Shown: positions 13,736 to 26,560, counted from the stretch's first letter. The stretch is 64,000 bases of DNA from Symbiodinium natans (GCA_905221605.1 CAJNDS010002378.1:35001-99000); one strand, 5' to 3'. Numbers and translations are program-made. The notes: a model not told the origin generated them from the letters alone.

Positions 13736-14463
13736 TGCAAAAGGGACGAGGGCCCTGGCCTGCCTTTGTTTGCTCGGCGCTTGTTCCGCCTCGCGGTATC
13801 CATCCGACTCGTGGGCTCTACAAACACAATGGAAAGTTTCGGCGCGCGGCCACGCGCCTTATCAACAGCTTGGACGCGTTCGGCAAGCTGCACGACAAGT
13901 GGCTGTGGTCCAACACCACATCCACAGCGCAGCGCCCCTACGCCAGTGGATATGCGACCGGCAAGTCGCGACTTGCTGCCATTATCCAGAAAGCTAAAAC
14001 GCCACTTGATGACGCGGGCAAGCTGACGCCGTCAGCAGGGTCGTCGGCTAGGCAGTTGTGTGAAGACACGCAGCTGCTTTCGGAGCACGACGACGGCTAC
14101 ATGCTGGCGCAGGACCTGTATGATCGACCTTTGCTACTACACTTCTTCGAGAACAGTTTTTGCAAATCGATGCGTGCGTCCTACGGAGCCGACTATTCAC
14201 AACGTTGCCAGATGGAGCCACTGTGTCCAATGTGCGCCCTTGGCGCAGAGCCGTATTTGCAAGCAAACGTGTTGCCAGAACACACATCCCGAGCGGCCAT
14301 CGGAAAGCGTAAGTGCAACGGTAGGTCAAGCAGCCAAGCTTTTGCTATTGAGCCCCCGCAGACCTTGGAGTGTAGCTTTTTCTTGCGAAAGCATGAGCAC
14401 GTTGAGTCCTTGCTGGCGTGCAGTACTGATCACGCGGCAGGCCCGTACATACTTGCGCCGTGA
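13736..14463 (+). other. open frame, unrecognised, possible decayed coding sequence
   Basis: Downstream of the G-rich minisatellite a plus-strand frame stays open for about 240 codons to the stop at 14,461. It has mixed, non-repetitive composition (for example a segment with YDRPLLLHFFENSF and a cysteine cluster CQMEPLCPMC). I do not recognise a family. Two further plus-strand frames follow at 14,515-14,715 and 14,734-14,952 in other phases, which would suit a frameshifted or intron-split remnant. The frame's upstream part through the minisatellite is not credible protein. Confidence 0.25.
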
Positions 14464-15319
14464 AGTTGGCTTAGGCGCCCAGCGGGACTTGCAGTAGCAA
14501 AGCTTGACACAGACATGGACGCATGGGTCAATGGACTCCCTGCGCACAAGAAGCCCAAGCAGGAGCCCAAGAAATTGTCTACGAACGAGGCGCCTAAGCA
14601 CCAAAGATTATTGAAAAGGCGCAGCACTTGCGCAAGAACATTAAGAATTAAGGGAGGCAAGGACACACGCGCTCATCAAGCCAAAGTGGAGGACGAAGGA
14701 GAGCCACACATCTGAATCTACGGATGGTCCGCCATGAGCTTGGCTGCCATAGCCGACCAGTCCGCGCCCAAAGACGCGCAGGAAGTGTTGAAGCAACACT
14801 CTGACAGCACTACTGACCCAAAGACGTTGCTGGATCTCGCTTTTGTCTGTCGCGCACGACGGTGCTATGACAAACGCCAACTACGAGCGCATGTCTCTGC
14901 GCATTCCTCTTTGCTCGCACCAAGTGCTTCGTCAACAGAGGAGCGAAGTTGAAGAGGGGGCTGCCGCCGAAGAATGAAGGGGCCCGAGAGCTGCAACGTC
15001 TACTGAGCGAGCTAGAGGGACTAGAGTAAGTTTGTGCGCGGGCGCATATCACCAGAAGTGTGCCGCTGATCAGTACAGGGCGCTCTGTGACTAGAGCGGG
15101 GGCAGATCTGGCAGCTTCTGAGCTGTGTAACGCCAGGTGCGCAGACAGGTTCCCACTGTTTTGCAAAATTTGCCGCTCAAAGGCAAGCAGATTGTGTAGT
15201 CCTGAGGCTTTTCTACGCCTCCTGCTCGGGCATTGGTCGGCGCTGACTGAGAGACCTGTGCATGGTGAATGAGTACAGCGCGTGCACCGCCAGGAGTCTG
15301 GCCTGTAGCTCACTGGCAG

Positions 15320-15792
15320 CGGCTTGCCTATGATCAAGTGCTCCTCTTCCATTGCAGCCTCTGCAACCACCGGGACCGCGACTGGAGCCGCTGAGGCTCC
15401 AGTCTCAGCTTGCACAGTCTTCTCTGCTGCCTGCCCAGTGCCTGCCTCTCCAGCATGCAGCCGTCCAGCCTTTTGCTTAAAGGCAGAACGTCCTGCACGG
15501 GTCCGTGAAGGCCTTGAAGACGGGGAAGCTGCTTCCGGCAAATTAGGCGGCGAAGAAGCGAGCGCAGCTTGGAACCTTCGTTGAAGACACTCTGTAGATG
15601 GCTCAGGCGTCAAGGCAGAAGTCGCCTCTGTTCTCTGCTTCTATGCTGGTGTCTCCATCTCGACTGTCTCCTCAGCCCTCGCAGGAGTTTGCACCACCAG
15701 CCTAGAGATGGGAAGCTCCCGTCAGTATCCTCGCCCTCACTCGCCACGCCTTCCTCCAGAGGCTCAACATAGTCCAAGCTCCAGGAGGCCAT
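15320..15792 (-). pseudogene. possible broken gene, hypothetical Ala/Glu-rich protein
   Basis: A plausible start (ATG at 15,792, MASWSLDYVEPLEEGVASEG...) opens an acidic frame. From about 15,700 a different frame gives protein-like sequence (LVVQTPARAEETVEMETPA), then meets a TAG and continues in the same frame (KQRTEATSALTPEPSTE...) to an Ala/Glu-rich end (AAMEEEHLIIGKPLPVS) near 15,320. I could not find a GT/GC-AG intron that restores both the frame change and the stop, so it is either a decayed gene or one whose splicing I misread. It lies about 320 bp downstream of the GST stop on the same strand. Family unknown. Confidence 0.3.
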
Positions 15793-16110
15793 GGCGACTT
15801 AGCTCAGAGTCAGCCCTAAACCCTACTTCTTGTGACAAAGCTAAAGCTAAGTGGAAAATTAAGTGGCAGAGCTGGGACTGTCCAAGTTCGTTTCTCTTTC
15901 TTTCTTTCCTGCGTCTTCTCTGCGTCCTCTTGTGTTCCAGTGACCTAGACCGGGCTCGGAGCTTTCCTCGAAGAGCATCACGGATGGAAAGGGTTAGACT
16001 GATTAAAACGTGGCGGAGACTGGAGCACGCAGCACCATGCTGTCCACCACTAGAGCGGGCACAGTAGGTTTTGAAAGGACAAGAGCGCGGTAAGGGCTGC
16101 AAAGGCGACA

Positions 16111-18202
16111 TCAAAGCGCGTCCTGGAAAGCAGCCTTGGCACCCTCGGTGTTGTCGAAGAAGCCTCCGAGAGCCGGGGAGCCCTTCGAAAATCTTCTGAC
16201 GTCCCCCAAAGCATTGTAAAGTGTTTAAGCCATTCTAGCTGATTCACGTATTCTCTTTGCTCGCACGTCAGCACACCTCCGGGTGCCAGGAGGAGGGTGT
16301 AGAAGAGCAAGTCCGCAGCAGAGACTTTGCCGCCAACCATGAACCTTGCTACGCCGTAGCAAAGCACGCAAAGCAAAGCCACTGCTGAGTTGGGCGGCTT
16401 TCCAATTGCACTCCACAGTGCTCCAATTCAGGGCCCCGAAGCCTCAATAAAGCCCTGAAGGCCCTAAGCCTTACACCTTGCACTTACCCACTCTTGCACT
16501 ACAAGTGATGGCAATGACAGTGGGTACAAGTGAGTACAAGCGATGACAAGTGCTACAGTATGCTTCAGGGCTTCAGGTGGAGTTGAAGAAGCCGAGTCAC
16601 GGTCCAGGCCCGGCAGGGAGGGACTTCTCCGTCAGCTTGCACCAGCCTCACGGCACAACTCAATCGTAGCAGAGCCTCGACTGCCACGGCTTTGCCGACT
16701 GCATACCATGTCAAAGGCATCCTCTCATAACTCCTAGCGGTCCTAGCGGTCCTAGCGGCTCTAGTCTTCAGCGGCTCTTTAGCGGCTCTTTGGCATGTCT
16801 TGACCTTGTGGGCAGAGGCCCCTGTACCCGCGAGAGCATCCCTGCAGCTCCCAGCGCATCGAAAGCACCCCTCTCAAAAATCTCACGCAAAAATGCAATG
16901 TGGCCTGGAAGGTCTTCTGCGAACCACTTCTCCATGCCCTGAGAAGGATCAGAGGCTTTCGCATGCTTTAAGCGACGTTGGGTGTTTTCTGGTGTTTTTG
17001 TTGGGTGGTTTTCAGAGTCCTCTTTTGCCGAAGAGTGTTTCGGCCTTGGGGCCCTGCCTTCTTCTTCTCTTCCTCGTCTTTCAGCCCCCGAACCTTGGCA
17101 AAAGAGGCAGCTCTTGGGGTCCCATGATCGGTCCCATGCTCTCGGTCAAAAGGCACCTTCTGATAGGCATCCTTGATGTCGCGAACTGTTTCGCCGAGCT
17201 GGTCGACCTCAAGCCGAAAGTGCAGGAGCACACACAGCTGACTACAGGCGCTGAAAGCATACTGGCTTCAAAAGTTCAGCATTCAGATGGGACAGGCTTA
17301 AAATGCCAGAAGGCATCTGGTGTGACTTCGAGACACTAAGTGACTGCAATGACCCTTCCCACTGTGCTCGCAGCCCTGAAGTAGATCGTGGTGGTTCCGA
17401 ATGCTCCCAAAGGAATTTCCGAAGGCAGTGCCCAAAGTCCCATACTCAGCTGTTTGTGGCGAACGCCCTCAAAAGCAAACTTCAGCCCGGCTGTCGACGC
17501 CGACGGAGCTCTATACCAAACTCGGATCTATTGAAGCTAGCGGGGCCCCCAGCGGCACTTTGAAGTCTATCATACACCACTCGGTTAACAAGAAAACCCT
17601 TGAGGAGATGGGCCTGCGCTGCCTCGATGGGGCTGGATCCGGCCAAGCCCAGCTCCCGGGAGAGGAAGCGCTCGATGGCCTTCGACTGGCCGATCTTCGC
17701 ACCTGGAAGTCGCAAATTGCCCCAAATTGTCCAACATTTTAATAATATGACACCATCAAGACTTGCATGGTTCAAACGCGACAAGGAGCACAGGGTCGAA
17801 AAATGCAAGGGGCAAGAAGGAGCAAAGAAGGGAGCAAAAAAGAAACACGTACACACACACTCACACACACCCACCCACGCACGCACGCACGCACGCGCGT
17901 GCGCGCATGAAGCAAGACGCAGCAGCCGCACAGCGATGCACAGCAAGCAGGCTGACATGAGAAATCTGCACTGGGGCACCATCCACTTCCAAAAGCGGAA
18001 CCTTTCCGAGAGAGGTGTCGAGCTCACCCTTTGCCTTCATCTCGTCAAACTCCGGTCGCTTGATGGTGCTGAAGTCACCCGGCGTTCCAAATGCAAGAGT
18101 GAGGCGAACATCCTCGTAGGGCTGCTTCGCCACTGCAAAGAAGATGCGTGCGTTCTCGGCGAGTCCGCGGATGTCGAAGTAGGTCAGCTTATAGCTCGGC
18201 AT
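16111..18202 (-). CDS. sigma-type glutathione S-transferase, six exons
   Basis: Predicted cytosolic GST that conjugates glutathione to electrophiles; sigma-class relatives also include prostaglandin D synthases. Proposed exons: 17,980-18,202; 17,614-17,702; 17,157-17,207; 16,869-16,938; 16,275-16,348; 16,111-16,182, total 192 codons plus TGA. The start MPSYKLTYFDIRGLAE puts the catalytic tyrosine at position 8, and the thioredoxin-fold end GKVPLLEVDGAKIGQSKAIERFLSR (residues about 66-90; QS binds glutathione) is intact. The all-alpha C-terminal domain includes VDQLGETVRDIKDAYQK and the (F)MVGGKVSAADLLFYTLL helix cap. Four introns fit GT-AG with correct phase; intron 2 needs a GC donor. The last donor (16,274) is the least certain. 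An acidic insert (PEFDEMKAKGELDTS) precedes the GKVPLLE strand. Intron 1 contains CA/CG microsatellites. About 192 aa is near the usual 200. Confidence 0.88.
17845..17907. repeat. CA / CACGCA microsatellite in GST intron 1
   Basis: ACACACAC, CCCACCCACG and CACGCACGCACG runs in succession, ending in CGCGTGCGCGC. They lie wholly within the first GST intron, so the Cys/Val-rich minus-strand frame through them is intronic read-through. Confidence 0.9.
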
Positions 18203-20260
18203 GGTGAGGCTGAAAGGCGAGTCTGCCCGAGATCTTGATGTTGTGCACTATGGGTCCTTCTTGAGCCGCATTTACGAGGCTGTCTGTCTACGCAAGTTGC
18301 GGGGAACACATCAACGTCACGTCGTCTGCGCCTGTGCGGCCTTTTCCTTTGAGCACCTTCATGCGGTATGGCTCCGAGGGCACAGCTTCGCGTCCCTCAG
18401 TTGCGTCACGGCTTTCCCGATCGCAATTCCCAAACCATGTCCTGCTTGTGGCAGTGCGAACATCAACTCTGTAAGTAGCGCCCAATAGTGAGCCGGCACC
18501 GCGCCCAAAAACATGTAGAATCAGTTCGGGGATCACTCTGGTGATGATCTATTTGAGGGGGCATGCGGGCACCAGAAACCAGTCGCAAGGTGCGGACCCT
18601 GCGCAAAAGGTGGGAAAGCCATCTTGCAGCTAAAGCATTAAATGCCAGTCTGCTGACCGGCAGGGAAACTGATGACATTGAAACGTCTTCCGAAAACAGC
18701 TGCATCAACGAACGACAGATGGCTCAAAACAGACATTTTGACAATGTGAATAGTTGACTCAAAGCATCCCAGCAGCACTCCACTTTAGGAGGTCTCGTGC
18801 GCGGGAGAAGGATTTATTCGAGCACTTCGCATGCGACTGTCCTCAGCTCGTTCTCGCTATGACAGCCATCGAACTTCCAGTAACCACTGAGCGTTTTGAA
18901 CTACCAGCATTCAATTGTTCAAGCTTCCAAGCGGGTCTCTACTAAGCAGAGCGCGCATGCCTTGTGCTGACTTCATGCGTGACTGCCGTGGCATGCCAGG
19001 AGCAGGCCTAAATTTACATAAACTGAGCATCCTGCGAGGACGTGCTGCAACTGACTCTCGTTCAATACAGGCCTGAGTGGGGATTCTGGGACACTGTTTT
19101 TGCCGAGCACAAGCAGCGGCTTGATTTGTTTCAGGGAGCTTCGCATCTATGAGTCTCGGAGTCTCGGAGTCTAGGTGCCATGCAGAAGCTCCAACCCAAC
19201 CTGGGCAGCGGCGTCTAGATCTGCTCGCGTCCGTTCGAGCTCTGGACGATGCTCCCGAGGGTTCAGCAGAGGCAGGGTCCACCGCAACGCCGGGGAAGCG
19301 AGGACGAACCCTGGCGCAGCCAGCGCTCACATCACTGCTTGCACTTCCACTTGAGAGGCAGCACAAGGCACTTTCGTGCAAAGACATGGACAGACTAGGC
19401 CAAGCACGGTCGCCGACGGCGGGCCATGTCAGCCTGCACGACATCTGCCTGAAAGAGGCAAAGAGGAGCACGATTCAATAGTGAGGCTCAGTGAGAGGTC
19501 AGATGACGAGATGTGACGAGTCCAAGCTCCGCCTGAGAGCCTGCGGATGTGTGGAATGTTACCTCATTGTCATCGCAGTCATCTCGGACAGTCTCCTCGG
19601 GCTCCCTGAGATGAGGCACAACACAATTCTGCTTATTCTCCGCTTTGCACTGTTGTGCGCGCCTGGCCAACTTGAAGCAGTCCATCAGTGAACCTCCGGC
19701 ACAGGCGGTGCTCTTGGTAAAAACGACATGACCTTCACAGTCCATCTCAAGAGCTCAGGGGCGAACAAAGGTTGCACTGAATCGATCGCCCTGTCAGCAC
19801 CACCTGTCACAGCTTCACTAGCCATATTTGCCGCGTCAGGAGGTGGTGGAAGTTGAACACCGGCAGACCATGATATCCATGATGTCAAACGCACACAGGG
19901 ACACAAGATCAATCATGCGCTTGCCTACGCTTCCCTACTCCTGAAAGGGGCTTTCAAGCATTTTCAGGCCGAACGCGGCTCTGCCACAGGCAGAGTTTGG
20001 CCCAGAACACTTTTTTCAGGTCAGCCCGAGCTACGACCCAAAGGCATCTTGTAGGGCGAGCAGAATCAGACGCGGCTTTCCACATGACTCCTTCCTCCAT
20101 TTCAGAGCCATGTCGACATGTCACGAGCTCTTAGAGGTCGTCGACTACAAGCTGCGCCCGGCGAGAAAGACACGCCCTCATCGCAGCTCTCAAGTCTTGG
20201 GCGCAGTCCTGCTGCCCATTCGGCTCTGAAACTGAACGTCCCTAAAGACCTTAACCCCCC
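18203..20260. other. no gene recognised
   Basis: This is the region upstream of the GST start. The open frames (for example minus 18,911-19,471 and plus 19,149-19,481) overlap antisense and show no family motif. I see no TATA-like element or spliced-leader relict that I would defend. Confidence 0.45.
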
Positions 20261-20264
20261 CCCC

Positions 20265-20500
20265 TCCCCGTAAACCCTAAACCCTAGACCCTAGACCCTA
20301 AACCCTAAACCACAGGCGCAGAGTCCTCGGGCAGGCGCGAGGCGACGCGAAGTCCCGAGGAGAGCTGGAGCCCAAAGTCCACGGGAAGCCGGGCCTCTGA
20401 TTTACCAAAGCCAGTACCAACGTACTTAATGCAGGGGTTTAGGGTTTAGGGTGCAGAGTTTCGGGTTTAGGGTGTATTTGTAGGTTTTAGGGTTTAGGGG
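20265..20500. repeat. head-to-head telomere-like tracts
   Basis: A CCCTAAA/CCCTAGA tract at 20,274-20,312 and a TTTAGGG tract at 20,436-20,500 face each other in opposite orientations, separated by about 120 bp of non-repetitive sequence. A C run precedes the first at 20,258-20,268. Confidence 0.85.
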
Positions 20501-23500
20501 GAGAGGTCCAGCAACTGAAGCAATCCTCGAAAGCTCAGCCCGGAACTTGAACCTCCATAGACCAATGAAAGGCTTCGAAGGTGTTCTCCTCACACGCTTC
20601 GGAGGATTGCTGGGTAGATGTTTGTAGCCCGAGCGAACCAGGGGCAATGCGCTTTCGCAACATCCTTCTCCAGCTCAGATTGGCCATCCACCGACAGAAT
20701 GTACACGGTGTAGGATCTTAGAGAAGCTGCTGCTCGTGGGTGCGTGCATACTTGAGAAAAAACTTCAACCGGAAGGACATTGGACCTTGAGGGTCCGGCG
20801 GATTAGCCAGGACGTAATGCATAGCCTCCAACAGCGCAAGTGGCGTCTTCTTCATCTGTCTGCAACTTTGCTGTCAGCACACACACACAGAGACACGCAC
20901 AAAACAAAAAGATCAAAACAAACACGAGCGTCTCGATTGTTGGACAGAGCCTCAACCACCAGTTGGAGCAAGAATGCCAACTGTTGGATGGCTGCGCCGA
21001 GCTGCAACCAACACGCACTGTGCTGCTTTGGAATAATGGAGACCTGGGCACTATGCTCCCATGCTCTACCACGCGAGACCAGCACCCCTGCAATTCCGAA
21101 GAGAAACCTAGCTCCAGGCACGATAGGGAGTAGAAGCGTATGGTATGATCGCAACAAAGTCACCTGTGCCAAGCCCAAGCATGTGCATCTCAAAATGTCC
21201 CGAAAGGAGCAGAGGGGTTGACAAATTTGACAATGACTCAGCAAGCCTGTTTGGTGGAGCAAGCGATCCGCAGATTGCCCATCACCTGGTGCACACGGCA
21301 AGCATGGTGTTCTGGGGAAAGTTTAGGGGAAAGCTCCTGAGAAGAACACAAACTGCCATGGACCCGCTTCAATGCGCGGTGCTAGAGACTCAGGGCCTGA
21401 CGCAAGGGAGCCACAACATGGCAGTGGCAAACTGAGCAGCGACGGTATTTCTGATGGAACTGCCGCGCCAAGCTGAGCCCTCGGTACACACGTACGATGC
21501 GCAAGTCGCATAAGTCACATACAAGTAAGTCACACTGATCCCAGATCGCCATTTGCCGCCACAGCGTGGTCAGATCTAAGCGTCAGACTTCGTTCAAACC
21601 TGGGTGACTTCACAGAGTTGCTCTCGAAGGGAAGTCGGCAACTCGACTCTGCAACAGGCTTTCGAATCAATGGCTTACACAAACTGAGTTCAGGCGCTGA
21701 GGGCAGCGTCGCTTGGCCAAGGCTATGTGGACACGCGGGCAAAGTGCGCCAGCGAGAGACCCGTGCCTGACATAGCATGTGCCGGTCGAGATGCTGTCTG
21801 TCACGAGAGTTGACTACGACCTACTTGCAGAGTGCTGGCCAGGTGCTTGATCATGTATGACAGGTAGGTCTGAACTGTCTGATCTGTCTGAACTCCAGGA
21901 CTTCCAGGCCCCCTGGCGGCAAAGAAGGCACGGCCCAGCTCTTGTGCCATTTCTAGTCCTTGTGCAAGTCGTTCAGGCTCCATGTTCTCGATGGGCGTGA
22001 TGTGGCTTACATCAGCCACCCGGGCATCATGAGAAGCAAACGGCTCCCCAAGTGGCCCAAGTGGCCCAAGTGGCCCCAGTCTCCAGGCTCTCCATCCTTG
22101 TCTCGTAGAGTCATCGAGGTACAGAAGGTGGGATTCTGGACCGCAGAAATGACAACTCTGGCAGTGCTCCACTGCTTCGGCCGAGTGCTCTTCTGGTGAG
22201 GGAGGACGACCAAGCCGATCATCACATATGTACAAGGTCTTGCTTCCCGTGAAGCAACTTTGCCTGAGTCGATGGCAGGGCCCTATTCTTCACAACCATT
22301 GTTCGGCAACGTCAGCGGACGAGAAATCTTAACAGTCACGAAGTTACCTACAGCAAGAGTTGCCCTGCATTTGTGGATCACACCGTACTTTGCATACTCT
22401 GCTGTACGGGTCTTCAACAGAACGCCGACACTACAACAAATTCATTGACACATGCCCACACCCGAGCATTCACACTTGGGTTCTAAGCCATGCGTAATGC
22501 TGTGGCATCACAAGTGCTGCCGTAGAATGCGGTGAGCTAGTCAACCATCCCGGCCTGAACTCCTTGATCTGCAGCGCCTCCAGCGGGATGCGCTGCCGAG
22601 CCAAGAAGAGCCGAAGCCCGAGCCCCTCCTCAAGGTCCGGCGCAGACGTCGAGTGCGATGATTGCTGTATCAAGTCGAACATGATGCCATCGGAAGATCT
22701 CCTACAGTCTGCCAAGAGCGCAAAAGCCACAAAAAAAGGAATCACAGTGAGGGTCAAAGAAGAATGCGACACGTATGTAGCAGGCAGTGATGGGGCGTTC
22801 TGAGGAGCCAAGGTGCGAGAGCATGTTCCATGTTGACTAGAGGACATGCACAAGCTCGCCCATGCCGGAAACACCAGCAACAGGTGCAATGTGTGGGGTT
22901 GCGTGCTACATATGCCAGATGAATTGAACTTGCACCTACGGTTTCCTTGCAAGCTCGTTCTGAGGTGCTTTTGTTTGCCTGTGAAGTGGCTCCCGCATTG
23001 TTTTCTGCAGCATCAAAGCCGTCCTAGCTCTGTCCGGTCAGAGTAAGGCTTTCATTTTAAGGGGTTTGCCCGTGCATCACATGTTCCTGTTCGCTCAGGC
23101 ACCATGTACTCCCGAGCTTTGACCCAAAGAGAGCAACGGTGTAAAAACAACAACGAGAGGAGAGAGGATCTGGCCAAATGACCGCAAAATGACCGCAATG
23201 ACACACAGACCACAGACCTGTGTGATCATTTGCGACGCACCATGGCGCACCACCACTCCCACTCCCACTCCGTGCCTCCTCTACCTGCACAACCTCGGAG
23301 ACCTCGAACTGAGAAAATCGGGAGATCAGGGTATAGGGCATACCGGCAGAGGTCAGAGGGCATATGATTTTTAAGCCAACATAGGGTGGCACTTGGAGTA
23401 GGAGGGGCCAGACACTAACTCTGAACACTGCAAAGCGGCATCGCGGGTCTTCTCATTGCTGGGGTGGACCTCCTGACACGTGTGTGCGTGTGCCAAGTCT

Positions 23501-25090
23501 TGCGAAGCTTCGTGGTGCCGTAGGTTGCGGGTCGTGGTGTAAAAAGAACTGCCTAAATCCGCCGAGGCCTCCGGCGTCTGGAGGTGCAATGTGGTATCCG
23601 CCCTAAGGCCCTGACTCCTCCCTACTGGGTAGGACACTGATCGCAGGGACGATCAGGGATGGCTCGGACCCTGGATTCCCTCCGCAAGGCCCAAAGACCA
23701 AGGCCCCAGAATCCTATGACTCCCTTTGGCCCTTACACAGCCAACGCAGGCCGAGAATGCAGGATCCCTGCTTAGACCCGCACCACCCAATCACCGGCGA
23801 AACCTTGAACTTGCCATCAAGACGAGACGAGTCTACGACAAGGGCAGTAGTGTCCTCCACACCGAACTCCTGCGACGGCTGTACAAGGAGGAGGGAGGGG
23901 GGCGAGGGCCAAGATGGGCCAGGCATGCCAGTTGTGTCAAGAATCTGGCACATCATACCAGCAGTTTACGGCCAGGCGAACAACTGCGGTCCCACTGATC
24001 TTCTTGCCGATCTTCAAGATCTCTGCCTGCCGTGGAAGCCAGGCATCCCTCTGTCATTCGAACCCTGAACATGGGCGAGCAGACAGGGAGCAATACCGAG
24101 TTGGGGTGGAGATGAAAGCAGACTGCAGCATTAACCCAGGGTCCGTTAGCAGCTTAGTCATCGAAGGCGGCAGGCAGTCTTGTTGTTTTCAAGTCATGTA
24201 AACCAGGAGAGACATGGGCCCGGGGTGTCTGACCGATTCATTTCTCGGCATCCGAATCAAAGCAATTGTGTTAAGAATCACTTGGCAAAGTCCACACATG
24301 GCTTCTGGTGGCCCCCTGGCCGACAAGCGTTCCAGAAGAAGGGCCGCTAGATGCCGGTCTTGTAAGGTTGGCCCAAAGAAGCTTGGATCCAGGCCATCAA
24401 ATTCACTGGGAGCGATGGTGGACTCATCAGCATCTGACAAGCAGGTCACACGCCACAAACCCAGGTTCCCAAAGCGAAGCACCAAAAGACCTAAAAGGTC
24501 ATGGGCGGGTTTTTGCAGTTGCAACGTCAAGGCTGAAGTCAAAGAGCAAACCTGCTTTCAGCTGGCCTGAGACTGATCGTGGCGGCACCGCAGGATGTGG
24601 AGACATGGTCGGCCCGGACGCCTAAGATGAGTTAGTGCTGCAAGGGGATGTGAAACACTCAGAACGAACTTCAATCGACTCGCACAAGACACTGCCTTGT
24701 TGTGGCAGACTTGGTGCCTGCTTAATGATTGCTAACAGATCCCTGTAGGCAATGACGGGTATCGGTAGCCAAGGGCAGCGCTGGACCTCGTCCGCCTGGC
24801 CACAGGTTTGCGTGTCAACCGCCCCCCAGTGCACAGTGTGATGGGCTCGCAATTGCCGTGTGTTTGCGCCCCTTTGCCTGGAAGTCTGGACATGCTCCTG
24901 CTCGATAGTTAAGATGGCTGCTGCAAGCTTGCAATCTCAGACGCGCACCCTTCTCTGCGGAGAAGGCGTTGGAGCTGCATGAGCACGACATACCATTGAC
25001 GTAAACACAGTGGGGTTGCATACGGGCTCCTGGAAGCCAGCCCATCGATTTTGTCCTACAGGCTGTTTGCAGACACGGTGACGAGGGCGC
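20501..25090. other. gene-poor stretch with weak coding candidates
   Basis: No gene can be named. Two minus-strand frames are mildly protein-like: 21,801-22,235 (begins MYICDDRLGRPPSPEEHS and has a CxxCxxC...H cluster) and 22,470-22,760 (DLEEGLGLRLFLARQRIP). Neither has an identifiable family or splice partners. A 9-bp repeat (AAGTGGCCC, three copies) sits at 22,050-22,077, within the first frame. Confidence 0.35.
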
Positions 25091-25094
25091 AAGC

Positions 25095-25790
25095 TCAGCA
25101 CAACTGCCTTTGTTGATGTCCCTGATCCGAGTTTTTGGCTGAGGCCAACACATCCTTCTTGAGCTCCTTGCCCTGGAGACACGGAACGCCTACATCCGGC
25201 GTCAAGGATATCGGATAACCCTGCGCAAGCCTCCTTTCCGAAGGCACTTCTGCCCCAGTCCTGACAAGAGGGCGCACGATAGCTCTGAGCTCCAGCACGT
25301 ACATTCTAGCAACGGTCACTACATCCGGAATCTGATCTCCAGGATTCTCCCGCTGAATCATGGACTCGCGTATCTATACAAGGAAGAGAGGCACGGATGC
25401 CTCGCCCGCAAACTGGCTGGTGCTGGCCGGCGCCGTCCGGGCCTTTGAAGTGTCAACAAAAAGCCCTGACTGTTGAGTCTCCGCATGTCTCCACTCAACA
25501 CGACATAGGAAAGAACTCGCAAGGTCGGACCTGATGCCCTTGGACCCGCCTCCAGTCTTTGAAGAAGAGCTTCATCCGAAAACTGCTGCCCTTCAAGAAG
25601 AAGGGACACCTCGACAGTATACCTGGCACGTTGCCCAAATCTTGACAGGCGACAGGCAGTTGGCACAAGACCCTACTCTCGGAAGTCCTGGCCTTGTGTC
25701 CGGCAGAAGCCCCTCCACCTGGGGCAATTTCGCGAGCGGAAAACTTAAAACCAGATTGCCATGATACCGTCGGGGCAGTTGCCTGCTCAC
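25095..25790 (-). other. possible hypothetical coding remnant
   Basis: Three overlapping minus-strand frames carry credible protein composition in sequence: 25,790-25,593; 25,666-25,358 (YTVEVSLLLEGQQFSDEALL); 25,361-25,095 (IPDVVTVARMYVLELRAIV). The last two are in different phases and touch at 25,361, which fits one frameshifted protein or two exons with an unseen junction. I do not recognise the family and see no retroelement motif. Confidence 0.25.
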
Positions 25791-26319
25791 TCAGAGCAGA
25801 GAAAGGGTCGTGCTCAGGTGCACTGCATCCGGAAAGGCTCCGGTCTGTCCCACATCATTTCCGCTCAGGTAATCGCAGTGGTCGCAGGTATCGTCATCAT
25901 CACACTAGTAAGAGTAGCCATACGAACATTAGTAATAGCTTCATGACTATAAAGGAGCACAAGCAGTAGAAGTCGGCTGTAGGAATTAGGACTGCTACCG
26001 TTGCTCATGCCATCAGAATAGCGGTCGAAACTGCGGCTTGTTGTGGCAGCTGTCTTCCGCCATCGTACAAACATCCATTTTGGGAGACCCAAAGGTGACG
26101 CGGGGTGAGCAGCCCCCAAAGCCGCAAAGTCCCGAAAGGGAGATGGGAGGTTGGGAAGCCAGAGACCCGTAAACGAGAGGGGCAGAAGCGTCAAAAAGAC
26201 CTGATGAGGGCGAAACACCAAAGCCTGAACCCTGCAAGAAGATGATTCATGTGCGAAACCCCAATAGATGGGAGGTGGATTCCCTGAAGCCTTGAATCAA
26301 ATTTGCTAAATCCTGCAAC

Positions 26320-26560
26320 GGAATGACCCTAAACCCTCACACTCTAAAAGCTTAAAACCCTAAAGCCCTTAACTTCGTAACTCCTAAACCCGAAAACCCT
26401 AAACCTCTAAAGCCCCAAAGCCCCTAAGAACTAAACTCCTCTCGCCCTTACCCTAAACCGCTTGAACCCCAAATGCCCTCAAACCTTATGCTCTAAAGCC
26501 CTCAGTCCTCAAAACAACAAGACACTTCAAAGCCAAACCTGTAAACCCTACAGGTAAACT
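26320..26560. repeat. degenerate CCCTAAA-like tract
   Basis: Irregular AACCCTAAA, AAAGCCC and CCTAAACC words over about 240 bp in the CCCTAAA orientation, more eroded than the tract at 11,795. No unique landmark of the 9.3-kb element was found in it, so I do not call it another copy. Confidence 0.7.

Noticed and set aside
17482-18027. 181-codon minus-strand open frame across GST intron 1
   Set aside because: Reads through the intron and its CA/CG microsatellite. Only its downstream part coincides with GST exon 2, which is joined to exon 1 by the GT-AG intron.
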